Virus record (IMG/VR): IMGVR_UViG_3300009177_000036
Span: 1-64,000 of that record
Origin: a virus
DNA length: 64,000 bases
Reading direction: 5' to 3' (one strand)
The translations under genes were made by a program, and so were the position numbers. Positions within the stretch are counted from its first letter, which is position 1; each line of letters starts with the position of its first letter. Shown here one piece after another: positions 32,490-41,784 of this stretch. The notes under the pieces were generated by a model. It was not told the DNA's origin, made no database searches, and worked only from the letters and a program-made list of their open reading frames with translations.

Positions 32490-32725
32490 TATCTTTTCCT
32501 CTTCGGTTTAAAGCCAATCAAAATTACCAACCCAGGCTTAGTCTTTGGGGCCTTAATCGAACCACCTTTGCGCTTGCGCGAAAGCCCGGCCTCACTCAAT
32601 GAGATGGCGATGGCTTGCTTACGGTCCTTCACGATCGGACCTCTCGGGCCCCCAGAGTGAAGCGCACCGGCTTTGAACTTGGCCATTTCCTGCTTGACCC
32701 CGGCGGGGCCTTTCTGGACAGGCAT
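32489..32725 (-). CDS. Small basic phage protein, DUF6496-like
   Basis: 78 residues: EMAKFKAGALHSGG followed by VKDRKQAIAISLSEAG and a Lys/Arg-rich end. This matches a small family found in many phages and some bacteria (KFkxGxLHSG...RKQAIAIALSEAG). Function unknown. ATG at 32725 just after the previous TAG. Confidence 0.55.
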   Translation of the reverse strand: MPVQKGPAGVKQEMAKFKAGALHSGGPRGPIVKDRKQAIAISLSEAGLSRKRKGGSIKAPKTKPGLVILIGFKPKRKR

Positions 32726-32726
32726 C

Positions 32727-33152
32727 CTACTTCTTCCGCATACCTTTAAGGGTCTCAGCAAACCGAGCCCGCTGGCCTATCTTACCGGGCTTCTTCTCCG
32801 CAGCCTCAAGCTTGGCCTCCGGAATCTTCTTGCCCTGAGGTACCCCAAGGTCCTTGTGCAACTGACCGGGCTTCTTGATCGCCTTCTGAATGAACTTGAC
32901 CCCGCCCCCGGCCTTCATGCCCTTGTGCTTCATGACCTTAGACATAAGTTTGGCATCGCTCTTCTTGTCCTCGGCCTCGAACTCCTTCAGCGCGCCCTTG
33001 ACATCCCCGCCCTTGGCATAGATGTCGGTCTTCTTAACGCCCTTGTTTCGCAGCCCCTGGCCCCGAGCCATAACCGACCCGCCCTTGGCGTAGTTCTCCA
33101 GCGTCAACTTCGCCCCGGGGTCCCAGTGTGATGTGCCCTGCCTACGATACAT
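32727..33152 (-). CDS. Basic lysine-rich phage protein
   Basis: 141 residues, about a quarter Lys/Arg. Contains KKPGQLHKDLGVPQGKKIP and GQRARFAETLKGM, a motif repeated in small proteins of many podovirus head regions, plus YAKGG segments. Probably a virion or DNA-associated protein. Confidence 0.55.
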   Translation of the reverse strand: MYRRQGTSHWDPGAKLTLENYAKGGSVMARGQGLRNKGVKKTDIYAKGGDVKGALKEFEAEDKKSDAKLMSKVMKHKGMKAGGGVKFIQKAIKKPGQLHKDLGVPQGKKIPEAKLEAAEKKPGKIGQRARFAETLKGMRKK

Positions 33153-33160
33153 GTCAGCCT

Positions 33161-33298
33161 CTACTTCGTTTTAGTCCAAGATTTCGGAAAGTCTTTACCT
33201 GCGGGAATCCAACCCCTGGGCGTCTTCTCAACACCCTTTTCACCTGGAAAGTTCAAGGCCTCCTGACGGCTAACGCCGGGCCACCCCTTGCCGTCCAC
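33161..33298 (-). CDS. 45-residue protein of unknown function
   Basis: Short gene starting with GTG one base after the previous stop. Product is basic with Pro/Trp (GWIPAGKDFPKSWTKTK). Coding is supported only by its tight fit between neighbours. Confidence 0.4.
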   Translation of the reverse strand: MDGKGWPGVSRQEALNFPGEKGVEKTPRGWIPAGKDFPKSWTKTK

Positions 33299-33299
33299 C

Positions 33300-33635
33300 T
33301 TAGTTCCAGCCGCCCTTGAACCAACGGGAAGCCTCGGAGCGCCCATTGGCAGAACCCATCTTAGCACGACCGGTCGACCCGCCATCAGACATCTTCTTGG
33401 ACACGCGACCACCCTTCTTCATCGGCGGGGGTGGGGCCATAGCACCAGGGGGAGGAGCCATCCCAGCGCCAGGGCCAGGGCCACCCATAGGCGGACCACC
33501 AGCACCAGCGCCGCCTTTAAGAGCAGACAACATAGCCAGAGCCGCCAGAGGATTTGCCTTAGGCTTGCTCTTAGCTTTGCCACTTCTCAAACCTGGGGTC
33601 ATCATTCGAGGGGTGTTTGAACGCGAAATTGCCAC
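33300..33635 (-). CDS. Pro/Gly-rich small protein, first in the lysis/chaperone operon
   Basis: 111 residues: basic start, a Gly/Pro/Met low-complexity middle (GGPPMGGPGPGAGMAPPPG) and KKGGRVSKKMSDGG, a motif shared with other internal proteins of this phage type. Transcribed from the promoter at 33674-33703. Confidence 0.5.
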   Translation of the reverse strand: MAISRSNTPRMMTPGLRSGKAKSKPKANPLAALAMLSALKGGAGAGGPPMGGPGPGAGMAPPPGAMAPPPPMKKGGRVSKKMSDGGSTGRAKMGSANGRSEASRWFKGGWN

Positions 33636-33673
33636 GATTTAGGGTTCCTTCCCTAGAGGAGTATTGCCCTTCG

Positions 33674-33703
33674 AGTGTAACGCATGCCAAGGCAAGTACG
33701 CAA
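33674..33703 (-). promoter_or_regulatory. Late-class promoter for the GroES/holin/protease operon
   Basis: Minus strand AACTTGC (-35 TTGCGT), 18 bases, TACACT; the extended -10 is CG rather than TG. Begins 4 bases after the portal stop codon. Confidence 0.6.
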
Positions 33704-33706
33704 GTT

Positions 33707-36139
33707 TTATTCTTCGACGTTAATTCCCTTGGCCTGAAGCTCGGCCCGCTTGATAGCCTGATTACTAGCCGCTATGCGACCCTGGACGATAAGGCGGTTA
33801 TCTTGCTGCTGACCCTGGGCTGCAGTGTGTGCCCACTTATAGGCCGTCGCGGCTTGGTTATGGGACTGTTTTTCCAGCAAAGTTCCCCGAGAAGTCTCAG
33901 CGTTCATTCGATCGATCTCAAGCTTCTGCTGCTGAATAGGATCGATTGCCCCCTGACCCAAAGGATTGGCCAGAGATGGGGGCCGGGCCTGGGCAAGCCC
34001 AGTGATAACTTTAGCGGCCATCTGGTCGAAGTGAGCCTGAACCGGTGGGGGCATCGGCTGCCCGGGCTGAGGCTGCGGCAATCCAAGCTGAGCCTGAACT
34101 TCCTGGCCCCGCAAGAATGCAAGGTGACTGAACAACAGAGCCTGGGCTGCCGGGCCGACCATCTCCATGGCCACAGTATATTGAGGGTCCTGGAGGAATG
34201 CCAAAAGGGCTTGAACGTGGGCAGCGTGATCTTGCTGAGGGTAGGCCTGGACAGGCTGCTGCCGCAAGAGGGCCTGCTGTTCGGAGATCGGGTCCATCGG
34301 AGGCGGCGGAGCCTGGGGCTTCTGTTCCGGGGGCAGATACATGTCGGGGTTTTCCTCACCCATTCCCACAAGGACTTCCCGGTACGAATTGCGCTTCCAT
34401 GGAGTCATTTGAGGATCGGCAGACATCTGCTGAATCAGGGCCTGTTTAGCTTGGGCGATCGCGAGGCGCTGACTCTGGGAGAAGATGTTAGGGTCGCTGG
34501 CCGGGATAATCCCAATGCCCCCATTGAAATCAGACTTAAAGATCGTCCGGGGCGCGTTGGCTACATCATACGGGTAGACCGGGGGTAAAACCTCGTAGTT
34601 GAGTTCCTTAATCTGCGCAAGCTCTTGACCCTGACTCCGGTGGATGCGCTTATGAAGGGCATTCTGCAGCCTGGAACTCTGCTCCAGAAGAGCCACTATC
34701 GTCCCGACCGGCCCATAAGTCGAAGAGTTCCCAACGATCTGATCCGTGGAATCGGCAAAAGTGGAGGCATCCTTGGTCATCTGAACAATTAAATTCAGAA
34801 GAGTCTGGCTCGGCTCCGCATAGTTGAACGGAAGGATGGACTTCTGCAAATCCCCGGCAGTGGTCTCTACTTCCCTGAATTCACCGGGGCGAATCGGGTC
34901 GTCTTGATCACCTGTGGTCCGGAGACCACGAGAGCGCCATCCTCCACGTAGATTCGCGAAAGTCCCGGCATCAACCAGTTGGCGCTGAGAAGAAGTGATG
35001 GTGTCCGCGTACCCGCCGATGAGATGATACAGCCCGTAACCATAGAACCCGGGTCCTTTGACGAAATAGTAAGGGGTGTGCCAGACCCTGATCCGGCGAT
35101 CGGGATCGGCCTTTCTCCAGTTCCTGCGAATGGCGAGGATTCGGCCCGTTGATCTTTCCAATGTGACCACATACGGCAGAAGGGTTCCGGCATCTGCATT
35201 GTCCTTATCATCACAATCCTCCACTGGATCAAGATAATAGAAAGCTTCAATAACCTCCCACTCCGTCCGATGCGAGATGTCTGAGTCCATACCCTGCTGG
35301 CGGCGAATCTCCACATCCACTCGGGACTCATCGCCGCTCTGGGCCGGGCCCCCGACTATATCAGGATCAACATAATAGCCTTTGGCAATCCGCGAGGCCA
35401 TATCCGGAATCGACACCGGCATAATCTCAAAGAACCGGGCCGCTGTCTCCAAGGAGGTGGCGTCTATCGGAACAATAAGACGATCGTCAGGAACATACGC
35501 CGAAGCCAATCGGCCCCGCGCCGGGTCGAACCAGTTCTTTTTGAAGCCGGTCCCCATAAGACCCACGCCAAAAAGAAGGCGCTCCTGCTCGTCAAAGAAT
35601 TCCGGAATCTGCTCAGTAAGCTCATAGTTCATAAATTCCTGGACGCGCTGGGCCTGATCTTGTTTAGCCGGGGTGGGGTTGCCCACAATCTTCGTGCGCA
35701 CAGGCCCATTGGCCGGGAAAATCTCAACGATCGCCTTGGACTGATACGTGATGACATGCTGGGCTAAGATCGGGTGAACGGCGTTGCATGCGCCCTCAAA
35801 TGGGTCGGACGTCTCGTCATAGTGAAAGCCCAGAAGCTGAAGAGCCCGCTCCCCATCCTGCCGCCGCTGTTCGAGGGCCTCCCAATCGATATCGAAATCA
35901 CAGAGAATCCGGTGACCTATACCACAAAGGGCCCGCTCATCCAAGCCCTCCGCCAGATTCTCATAGAATTCATCCTGAAGGTGCTGGCCCGCTGTCGGGG
36001 TATCACCCTGAACATCCACAAATTCCACAGACCCGTCCGGGTTCTGGATCATCTGCGGAGGCACTGGGCTCGCGCCCACAGACAGCGCAGGGGACGCCCC
36101 GCCCGCCATAAGACTTTGGATATTATCAATGAGAGCCAA
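33707..36139 (-). CDS. Portal protein
   Basis: 810 residues. Matches large podovirus portals: DPFEGACNAVHPILAQHV, then LLFGVGLMGTGFKKNWFDP, RTEWEVIEAFYYLD, HTPYYFVKGPGFYGYGLYHL, DSTDQIVGNSSTYGPVGTIVALLEQSS (the tunnel-loop/helix region), and a long Gln/Pro/Ala-rich helical C-terminus (600-810) like a barrel extension. Forms the dodecameric DNA gate. TTG start behind AGGGGAAT; own promoter. Confidence 0.88.
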   Translation of the reverse strand: MALIDNIQSLMAGGASPALSVGASPVPPQMIQNPDGSVEFVDVQGDTPTAGQHLQDEFYENLAEGLDERALCGIGHRILCDFDIDWEALEQRRQDGERALQLLGFHYDETSDPFEGACNAVHPILAQHVITYQSKAIVEIFPANGPVRTKIVGNPTPAKQDQAQRVQEFMNYELTEQIPEFFDEQERLLFGVGLMGTGFKKNWFDPARGRLASAYVPDDRLIVPIDATSLETAARFFEIMPVSIPDMASRIAKGYYVDPDIVGGPAQSGDESRVDVEIRRQQGMDSDISHRTEWEVIEAFYYLDPVEDCDDKDNADAGTLLPYVVTLERSTGRILAIRRNWRKADPDRRIRVWHTPYYFVKGPGFYGYGLYHLIGGYADTITSSQRQLVDAGTFANLRGGWRSRGLRTTGDQDDPIRPGEFREVETTAGDLQKSILPFNYAEPSQTLLNLIVQMTKDASTFADSTDQIVGNSSTYGPVGTIVALLEQSSRLQNALHKRIHRSQGQELAQIKELNYEVLPPVYPYDVANAPRTIFKSDFNGGIGIIPASDPNIFSQSQRLAIAQAKQALIQQMSADPQMTPWKRNSYREVLVGMGEENPDMYLPPEQKPQAPPPPMDPISEQQALLRQQPVQAYPQQDHAAHVQALLAFLQDPQYTVAMEMVGPAAQALLFSHLAFLRGQEVQAQLGLPQPQPGQPMPPPVQAHFDQMAAKVITGLAQARPPSLANPLGQGAIDPIQQQKLEIDRMNAETSRGTLLEKQSHNQAATAYKWAHTAAQGQQQDNRLIVQGRIAASNQAIKRAELQAKGINVEE

Positions 36140-36169
36140 GGCACGATTCCCCTAGATACGTGAGGCTAA

Positions 36170-36199
36170 AGCTTATCATAGAAAACCGGAGCGGGGCAA
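36170..36199 (-). promoter_or_regulatory. Late-class promoter for portal
   Basis: Minus strand AAGTTGC (-35 TTGCCC), 18 bases, TGA-TAAGCT. Back to back with the plus promoter at 36208; -35 boxes are 8 bases apart. Confidence 0.6.
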
Positions 36200-36207
36200 C
36201 TTATAGC

Positions 36208-36236
36208 TTGACAGGGATGTGGGACTTTGGTATACT
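36208..36236 (+). promoter_or_regulatory. Strong sigma70-like promoter for 36362-37031
   Basis: TTGACA, 17 bases, TATACT with a TG extended -10. The 120-base leader contains one CACACCCCT copy (36310-36318). Confidence 0.7.
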
Positions 36237-36361
36237 TCCAATATGGCTGTCCTCAGCCCGGATATTTGAAAGTAGATTTCTGGCCCAGGCCTCAAGTCCT
36301 CTCCGCTTTCACACCCCTTTCCGGGTGCGGGGATAACTGTCTCTTTTTATAGGATTAACCT

Positions 36362-36640
36362 ATGTGCGCCGTTTCTGCAGTATATGACCGTTGGGCCAAG
36401 ATACCATTCCCGCAGTTGCCGTGGCAGCCCCTGACCCCTGTGCCATTTTGGACCCCGGAGCGCATTCAAGAGTTTAAAGATCAGATTGAGAAAGCCCGGG
36501 CCCAAGACATTGCTAATAATGAGCCCGATTGTCACAAGCCTGAGATGGCCGAGTTCATGCGACGAATTGACGCACTTGAGGCAGGGATGAAACGTATTGA
36601 AGACAAACTGGGAGATATCGAATATGATCAGGGACGTTAG
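36362..36640 (+). CDS. Small early-type phage protein
   Basis: 92 residues: MCAVSAVYD start, a Pro-rich stretch, TPERIQEFKDQIEKARAQD and a coiled-coil end. Resembles small proteins that many podoviruses code next to portal or terminase on the opposite strand. Function unknown. Overlaps the next gene. Confidence 0.55.
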   Translation: MCAVSAVYDRWAKIPFPQLPWQPLTPVPFWTPERIQEFKDQIEKARAQDIANNEPDCHKPEMAEFMRRIDALEAGMKRIEDKLGDIEYDQGR

Positions 36641-37031
36641 GATACATCGTGGTGAGGTTTTCTTTGCCGTCGATAATGGTAATGTATATAAAGTGACCGA
36701 CGCCCGCGCGGCCTGGGGTGTGGAGGTTCAGATGATTGGCCGTCTTTCCTCAGGGTCTGTTTCTGATGCTGTAATTGATTACATCACGTCTATGGGTGGC
36801 ATCGCCCCCAACTTTACCGGGTGTGTTTCGGATGTCTCCTTGCCCCCCGAGGAGCCAACTCCAGAACAGGTGGCCTGGATGTATGGAATGCCTTACAAAA
36901 CCGGAGTACCCCCGATTATGTCAGATGGGAGTGGGGCCCCGACCCAGGGTTCAGAGGCTGCACCGGTCCGGGAGACTGAGGCTGAGATGAAAGCTCGGAT
37001 TTGGAAGGCGGTCGAGGCGGCCTGCAAATAG
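36624..37031 (+). CDS. Protein of unknown function
   Basis: 135 residues. N-terminal beta domain (RIHRGEVFFAVDNGNVYKVTD), middle Pro/Glu-rich, helical end (EAEMKARIWKAVEAACK). GGGAGA precedes ATG 36624. Ends before the stem-loops that separate it from terminase. Not recognised. Confidence 0.55.
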   Translation: MIRDVRIHRGEVFFAVDNGNVYKVTDARAAWGVEVQMIGRLSSGSVSDAVIDYITSMGGIAPNFTGCVSDVSLPPEEPTPEQVAWMYGMPYKTGVPPIMSDGSGAPTQGSEAAPVRETEAEMKARIWKAVEAACK

Positions 37032-37042
37032 GGCCCCGGACT

Positions 37043-37110
37043 TTGTCTGAAGTTTGTATACATTTTTCGGACAACTATTGCAGTTAATGGAACACAGATA
37101 TTCCATTAAC
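37043..37110. terminator. Two tandem stem-loops between convergent genes
   Basis: First: TTGTCTGAA...TTCGGACAA (37043-37051 with 37066-37074, one G-U pair), loop containing TGTATACA. Second: GTTAATGGAA - 8 bases - TTCCATTAAC (37083-37110), perfect 10-bp arms. Neither is a classical GC stem with T-run, but the place suits a bidirectional terminator; a regulator site is possible. Confidence 0.45.
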
Positions 37111-37138
37111 CCGCTTTAGTGGAACACGAAGATTACAA

Positions 37139-38656
37139 TTAGCGGCCTGCGTAGAAGCGGCGGCGCGATTTTGGGGGCCTACGCCCCTGGGTCTCCCAGT
37201 CCCGGTCCACTGACCAGTCCTCGGGCTTGACGATTGAGGCGGTGTCCTGCAGGTATTTTAGGGCCATGATCACAGTATCAACGTAATCGTCGTGAGGTAG
37301 ATTCGGAAATCCGCAGCATTCGAGACAAACTTCAATGTGACTCTCGATGTTGGGGTTGAACCAAACGAGGCCCGCGCTCATGATGGGAGTGACGGAGTGG
37401 GCCCGCGCCTCCTTGTCTGTCTTGCCCGGCTGGAAGGCCCGAACCGGCAGTCCGGTTCTGCGAAGGTCCTGGATGAGTGACTGGCCGCTGGCCTTGTCTT
37501 CCACGATGATCAGGGCCGGGTGCTCGCGGTAATAGAGTTCGATGGCCCGGGCCTTGAGGGTCGGGAAGTCCATGCGGGCCTTTTCCGCCTTGAGGAGGAT
37601 GATTTGAGTCACCCCAGCGGGATTGTCCCACAGGCCCCAGGTGGTGCAGGCGCTGTAGTCGGCCCGCTCCTTTTCACTGAAAGCAGTGTCCCAGACCTGG
37701 ATTTTGGTATGACAGGCCGGGGCCGTTTCATCTTGCCACTCCTGCCACCACGCCTCCTTTAGGATGTTGCCCCCGTCAGCGATCGGGCGCTGCATGTAGA
37801 CCGATTCCCACTGGTAGGTTGGGAGGTTGTCCCGGGTCCGCTCCATTTCCTCCAAGGGCCACCACTCCGGCCAGAGGGCCGAGCCGATCGGGAGCCCTAG
37901 CCTATCTGCGATATCCTCGTAGCCCTCTTCCAGGATGGCCGGAAGTTCAAGGACCTCCCACTGATCCGCCCCAGGATTTACAGCCGCTTCATGTAATAGC
38001 CACCCTGAGAGGTCGTCCTCAGCCCATCGGGTGTTAATGATGATGATGGCCCCGTTGGGCATTAGGCGGGTCCGGAGACCAGCGGGCCACCACCTCTGCA
38101 GTTCAGCTTTGCGGGCCTTCGAGAAAGCCTCCTGCTCCGAGATCGGGTCGTCGATGATGGCGATATGAGCCCCGCGCCCAGCAATTTTGGCCCCTGCGCC
38201 CCGGGCAATGTAGACGCCCCCAAGGGTGGTCTGGAAACGGCCCCGGGCCTTGGCATCCTGGTTGACGTAGACCTTTGGAAATATGTCATGGAATTCGGAA
38301 GTCTGCATGGCATCCCGAACATCTGCGCCAATGTCTTCGGCGTAGCCCGTCGAGTGCGAGATTTGAATTAGCTGAGAGCGGGGATGGTTGCCGTAGAACC
38401 AAGCTGGGAAGTGTCTGGAAACTAACTGAGATTTCCCGGTCCGAGGTGGGGCGAAGATCATCAGGCGCTTGATTCGGCCCTCGGCCACATCCTGTAGCTT
38501 CTGGCAAATGAGCTTATGGTGGCGGCCCATTTGATAGTCGGGCTGCATCATTTGAACGTATGTGGCGAAATCTTTCCGCGCTTGCGCATTCAGAGCAATT
38601 AGGAGTTGGCGCTCTAGGTCCTGGGAATTTAAAGTGGGGTCTAACTGGAATGTCAC
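37139..38656 (-). CDS. terL: Terminase large subunit
   Basis: 505 residues. ATPase domain: MIFAPPRTGKSQ (Walker A, 67-77), IAIIDDP (Walker B), and a coupling motif in INTRW. Nuclease domain: VWDTAF (first Asp), IIVEDKASG (Glu/Asp) and LPHDDYVDT (metal-binding Asp pair). It cuts and packages DNA with the portal at 33707-36139. Overlaps TerS by ATGA. Confidence 0.92.
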   Translation of the reverse strand: MTFQLDPTLNSQDLERQLLIALNAQARKDFATYVQMMQPDYQMGRHHKLICQKLQDVAEGRIKRLMIFAPPRTGKSQLVSRHFPAWFYGNHPRSQLIQISHSTGYAEDIGADVRDAMQTSEFHDIFPKVYVNQDAKARGRFQTTLGGVYIARGAGAKIAGRGAHIAIIDDPISEQEAFSKARKAELQRWWPAGLRTRLMPNGAIIIINTRWAEDDLSGWLLHEAAVNPGADQWEVLELPAILEEGYEDIADRLGLPIGSALWPEWWPLEEMERTRDNLPTYQWESVYMQRPIADGGNILKEAWWQEWQDETAPACHTKIQVWDTAFSEKERADYSACTTWGLWDNPAGVTQIILLKAEKARMDFPTLKARAIELYYREHPALIIVEDKASGQSLIQDLRRTGLPVRAFQPGKTDKEARAHSVTPIMSAGLVWFNPNIESHIEVCLECCGFPNLPHDDYVDTVIMALKYLQDTASIVKPEDWSVDRDWETQGRRPPKSRRRFYAGR

Positions 38657-39159
38657 TCCACTTCCCCGGGGCCGTCGATCTGCGCCTGCTCGACAACACG
38701 GAAGTCGCCCTCGACTATCCCCGCATTCTGGGCGATGCCCATGAGCCGGGCCAGATTACCCGAGGCCCCGTGTTCCACAGCCCCCTGAACATTAATGGTC
38801 TGGACCGAGCGGGTCTCAAACATCCCGACGTCCTTGCCCATAAGTTCGGCGGCCCGGATTGCTGCAGAGAACTGCCCATTGGCCATGGCGTTATCATAGG
38901 CCTCGACGAGCCGGGCCCGGACACTATCAGGTGTAATGCCTGACTTGTTTGCAACTTGTTGCCGCTTCTGCTGAATGTAGGCCTGGATCGCCGGGTTCTT
39001 AAAAAACTGGGAAGCCTGATTGACGGAGCTTTCCTTGTAGCCCGCCGCCCGCATGGCCGCCGATTTATTGGACGGGTCCAGGATAAAGGCCTCGGCGGCC
39101 CGGATTTGCATGGGGGTCAGGTCCCCGTCGAGTTCCCTAAATAGATTAGGTGCTGTCAC
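38653..39159 (-). CDS. terS: Terminase small subunit
   Basis: 168 residues with a typical small-terminase N-terminal HTH (LTPMQIRAAEAFILDPSNKSAAMRAAGYKE) and helical middle (FFKNPAIQAYIQQKRQQVANKSG). GTG start behind AGGAG. Recognises the phage DNA for packaging; precedes TerL. Confidence 0.8.
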   Translation of the reverse strand: MTAPNLFRELDGDLTPMQIRAAEAFILDPSNKSAAMRAAGYKESSVNQASQFFKNPAIQAYIQQKRQQVANKSGITPDSVRARLVEAYDNAMANGQFSAAIRAAELMGKDVGMFETRSVQTINVQGAVEHGASGNLARLMGIAQNAGIVEGDFRVVEQAQIDGPGEVE

Positions 39160-39167
39160 TAGCGCTC

Positions 39168-39950
39168 CTAGGGGCCGCGCCCCTCAACCTGAATGAAACC
39201 GCGCGTGATCGGGGGTGGGTTGGTGCCCTCGAACGCGAAATGAACCGAGTCCCCTGAGTGTACCACAGACCAACCGTGTTCTGCAAATAATTCCACCAAG
39301 CTCCGTTTGGAGTAGAAAGTGATGTGTCCGCTCCGGGGGGCTATGTACCACCAGCTTGGGTGGAGCTTGCCCGGGACAGTGACAGTGGTGAACATCAGAC
39401 AGGCTCCGGGGGCCGCAACATTTAGGATATCGGCAACAAGGTCCCGGGGATTGGGGTGATGCTCGAACACCTCGAAACAGGTGATGAAGTCATAGGGCGG
39501 TGAAATGCTGGGGGCCGTGTCCTGGTAGAAGGGGTCGCAGGTGGTCACGTTCTCCCAACCCATCTGCCCCATATACATCTCAAAATGCCCAGAGCCCCCG
39601 CCCCAATCTACAATTTTAGGGTCCATCTTAACCCCAGCGGCTCGGGTTTTCCAGAGGAGGTCGTGGGTGACGATGGCATTGTTCATAGCCCTTGAGCCCC
39701 CGAAGCCAGGGTCGAAGCGCCCATAGTCCGGGGTGTAGATTTGGGCCTTGAATTCCTCCGGAGTCATACGCCACATAATTGGAGCCCATGCAAATTCACA
39801 ATCCCAGCACTGCCAGTAGGTGACGCTCTGCCCCGTAAAGATGTCGGGCTCGTTGGTCCCCGCGTGGCTCATGTCCATGGAAATCCGGGGCACGGCGTCG
39901 CCCCTGCAGATTGGGCAGTGGAATTCAAAATCTTTCTGCGAAGCAGTCAT
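39168..39950 (-). CDS. SAM-dependent methyltransferase with N-terminal zinc ribbon
   Basis: 260 residues. Residues 10-55 hold CPIC...CWDCEF, a zinc ribbon; a Rossmann methyltransferase follows with motif I VDWGGGSGHFEMY, FITCFEVFEHHPNP (motif IV region) and a barrel-end WWYIAPRSGHITFYS. Such zinc-ribbon methyltransferases often act on sugars or small molecules. Substrate unknown; a link with the GT9-like protein at 1086 is possible. The last codons and TAG form an AGGGGC-CGC-GCCCCT hairpin. Confidence 0.75.
   Translation of the reverse strand: MTASQKDFEFHCPICRGDAVPRISMDMSHAGTNEPDIFTGQSVTYWQCWDCEFAWAPIMWRMTPEEFKAQIYTPDYGRFDPGFGGSRAMNNAIVTHDLLWKTRAAGVKMDPKIVDWGGGSGHFEMYMGQMGWENVTTCDPFYQDTAPSISPPYDFITCFEVFEHHPNPRDLVADILNVAAPGACLMFTTVTVPGKLHPSWWYIAPRSGHITFYSKRSLVELFAEHGWSVVHSGDSVHFAFEGTNPPPITRGFIQVEGRGP
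39170..39184. other. Hairpin overlapping a stop codon
   Basis: AGGGGC-CGC-GCCCCT (plus strand): 6-bp stem with a triloop covering the end of the methyltransferase gene and running up to the AGGAG of the small terminase gene upstream on the map. Confidence 0.35.
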
Positions 39951-41443
39951 CGGCGAAGGTCCTTCTGTGTAATTTCATCTTCAGAGGTTAGCTCGACCCC
40001 AATCTCGGGGGCCCAGGTGATCTGGATGAGGCGCGCCCCATTGCTTCGAACTTTGTCTATGATGATACCCATCTTTCGGAGGGCGGGGGCGATCTTCATC
40101 AGGGTGGTAGTCATGGCCCGGGGGCCTGAGGGCCAAAAGGTTTCGCGGCCCCGCTCTTTCGGCTGGTAAATCCACAAGGCCTTAAGGAGTTCGGAGGAAT
40201 GTCCCCGCCACTGCTTCTTGTCCTTCATGAAGTCATGGACACCCCGGGCCACATAGGAGTCGTCGAAGCTCTCCTCAAGGCTGCTGCTGTGCCCGTCCCG
40301 GACCGCCTGGATGATGGCATTCTTGGGCAGCCCCAGAGCCTCGCAGGCCGAGTTTGCCCACACCACCGGGTCCCGAAGAGGCAGCGGCTCGTTAAGTGGA
40401 GTCGACCCCCGGGCCCGGACCTTGAAGGCCTCGACCACCCCATCTAGAATTATTGCCAATAGCGAGGGGTGTGCTTGGGCGAACTCTTCGTAAATGGAGA
40501 GCTTGTCTCGTTGCCCGGAGGTTACCGGAGGAATGTATATGTGGAACATCCGTCGCTTCAGATCATCCAGCTTGGCAAATTCAGGAATGCCATTTAAGAT
40601 GACGGGCCGGACCGCAGAAAACCGGGCGCTCTCATTGTCTGAGTAAAGGCGGCGGCCCCCGAAAGTTCCTCCCGTCGAAAGGTTGCAGAGGGCGTTGGAA
40701 AGCCACTCCTCAATTCTGGAAAGGTTATCATAAGCTAGGACGAAACGGGTGGCAATATCAGACACCATGTCCCGGTCGTTCGAGGGCTTCGTCAAAAGGT
40801 CCAGGCCTCTCATGGGATCAAGCAGCCCCCGGATCACGTTTGTGTTGGTGGACTTGCCGGAGTTCTGCTGCCCGTTCATTACCAAAATCGGGACTTCATA
40901 TCCCATGAAACACCCCATAACCCAGGCGATTATGAGATAGAAATCTTCATTACTAGATATATTGACAAACCGCTTCAAGTCTGTTATGTTATAATTACCC
41001 CCCGGGGGGATGGGGCGGGGCAGCGGGGCGGCGTTCGGGTTGCGGATAAACCGGACATCGAACGGACACTTAATGATGCGCCAGCCCTCAGCGTCGATCT
41101 CCACCACCTCACGCTCGGCGTTGTTCAGGTCCAGGTAGGCCACGTTGTTTCGACGCAGAATTCGGACCGCCGCCTCCTTCTCCCCATTCTTCTCGGCCCG
41201 GTCCTCCAGCGCCTTGACAGCAAAGGACATAGCCTCAGGCTGAAGGATGATCGCAGTTTGGGACTGGAAGTGGCGGCGATACCATTCTCGAAAGGTCCCG
41301 CTCTTGATGGGGCGATGGTCCCATTGGCCGGGCACCTCGTCAGAGGGGATTGTAATGAAGTGGGTATTGCAGGGCCCCATCCAAGGCCGCATGGTTTCAA
41401 TCTGGGCGTAGATGGCCTTAAGAGTTGTTTCCCGAATGGTCAT
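39947..41443 (-). CDS. P-loop ATPase, primase/helicase (SF3-like) type
   Basis: 498 residues. Central NTPase: NGQQNSGKST (190-199) P-loop, FVLAYDN Walker-B-like strand, and VRPVILNGIPEF sensor strand, as in D5/VapE-type phage replication ATPases. A 150-residue N-terminal domain without Cys follows a primase-associated pattern; the C-terminus has a winged-helix-like region. It lies first among the terminase operon genes, unlike other replication genes. Role: helicase or primase-helicase in replication (inferred). Confidence 0.65.
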   Translation of the reverse strand: MTIRETTLKAIYAQIETMRPWMGPCNTHFITIPSDEVPGQWDHRPIKSGTFREWYRRHFQSQTAIILQPEAMSFAVKALEDRAEKNGEKEAAVRILRRNNVAYLDLNNAEREVVEIDAEGWRIIKCPFDVRFIRNPNAAPLPRPIPPGGNYNITDLKRFVNISSNEDFYLIIAWVMGCFMGYEVPILVMNGQQNSGKSTNTNVIRGLLDPMRGLDLLTKPSNDRDMVSDIATRFVLAYDNLSRIEEWLSNALCNLSTGGTFGGRRLYSDNESARFSAVRPVILNGIPEFAKLDDLKRRMFHIYIPPVTSGQRDKLSIYEEFAQAHPSLLAIILDGVVEAFKVRARGSTPLNEPLPLRDPVVWANSACEALGLPKNAIIQAVRDGHSSSLEESFDDSYVARGVHDFMKDKKQWRGHSSELLKALWIYQPKERGRETFWPSGPRAMTTTLMKIAPALRKMGIIIDKVRSNGARLIQITWAPEIGVELTSEDEITQKDLRR

Positions 41444-41616
41444 TAAAGGACCGCCACAATGTTATCATCATTAATGTAAGCACGTACACTATGGCTATCG
41501 TTTTTCGAAAACCAAAGCTGAAGGTACTCAGGATTCCCGGAGCGCGTGATGTATCGGACTTGGGAAAGGTTGATTAGGCAGGGCTCGTCGTCGAAGGACC
41601 GGAAGAAAGTTAACAT
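41443..41616 (-). CDS. 57-residue protein, first gene of the left arm
   Basis: Short gene with a good ribosome site (AAGGAG, 10 bases before the ATG) directly downstream of the left divergent promoter; its TAA overlaps the ATG of the P-loop ATPase (TAATG). The product, MLTFFRSFDDEPCLINLSQV onward, looks like a compact alpha/beta domain; not recognised. Confidence 0.65.
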   Translation of the reverse strand: MLTFFRSFDDEPCLINLSQVRYITRSGNPEYLQLWFSKNDSHSVRAYINDDNIVAVL

Positions 41617-41647
41617 GGAAAGCGCGCTCCTTGGTTAAGACCCCTGG

Positions 41648-41676
41648 AAGCTAACACAGGTCATAAGGGTTGTCAA
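41648..41676 (-). promoter_or_regulatory. Left divergent promoter (terminase arm)
   Basis: Minus strand TTGACA, 17 bases, TG-T-TAGCTT (extended -10), about 30 bases before the 57-residue gene. Confidence 0.65.
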
Positions 41677-41784
41677 GTGATGCGTGCTCCCTTCTTCTAT
41701 TTATTTTTTCTCTAGTATAAAGTAAGATAGTTATGGCATGTGACCCTATTGCCTCTTTTGTTATTATTTTCAAGGAGATAAGCA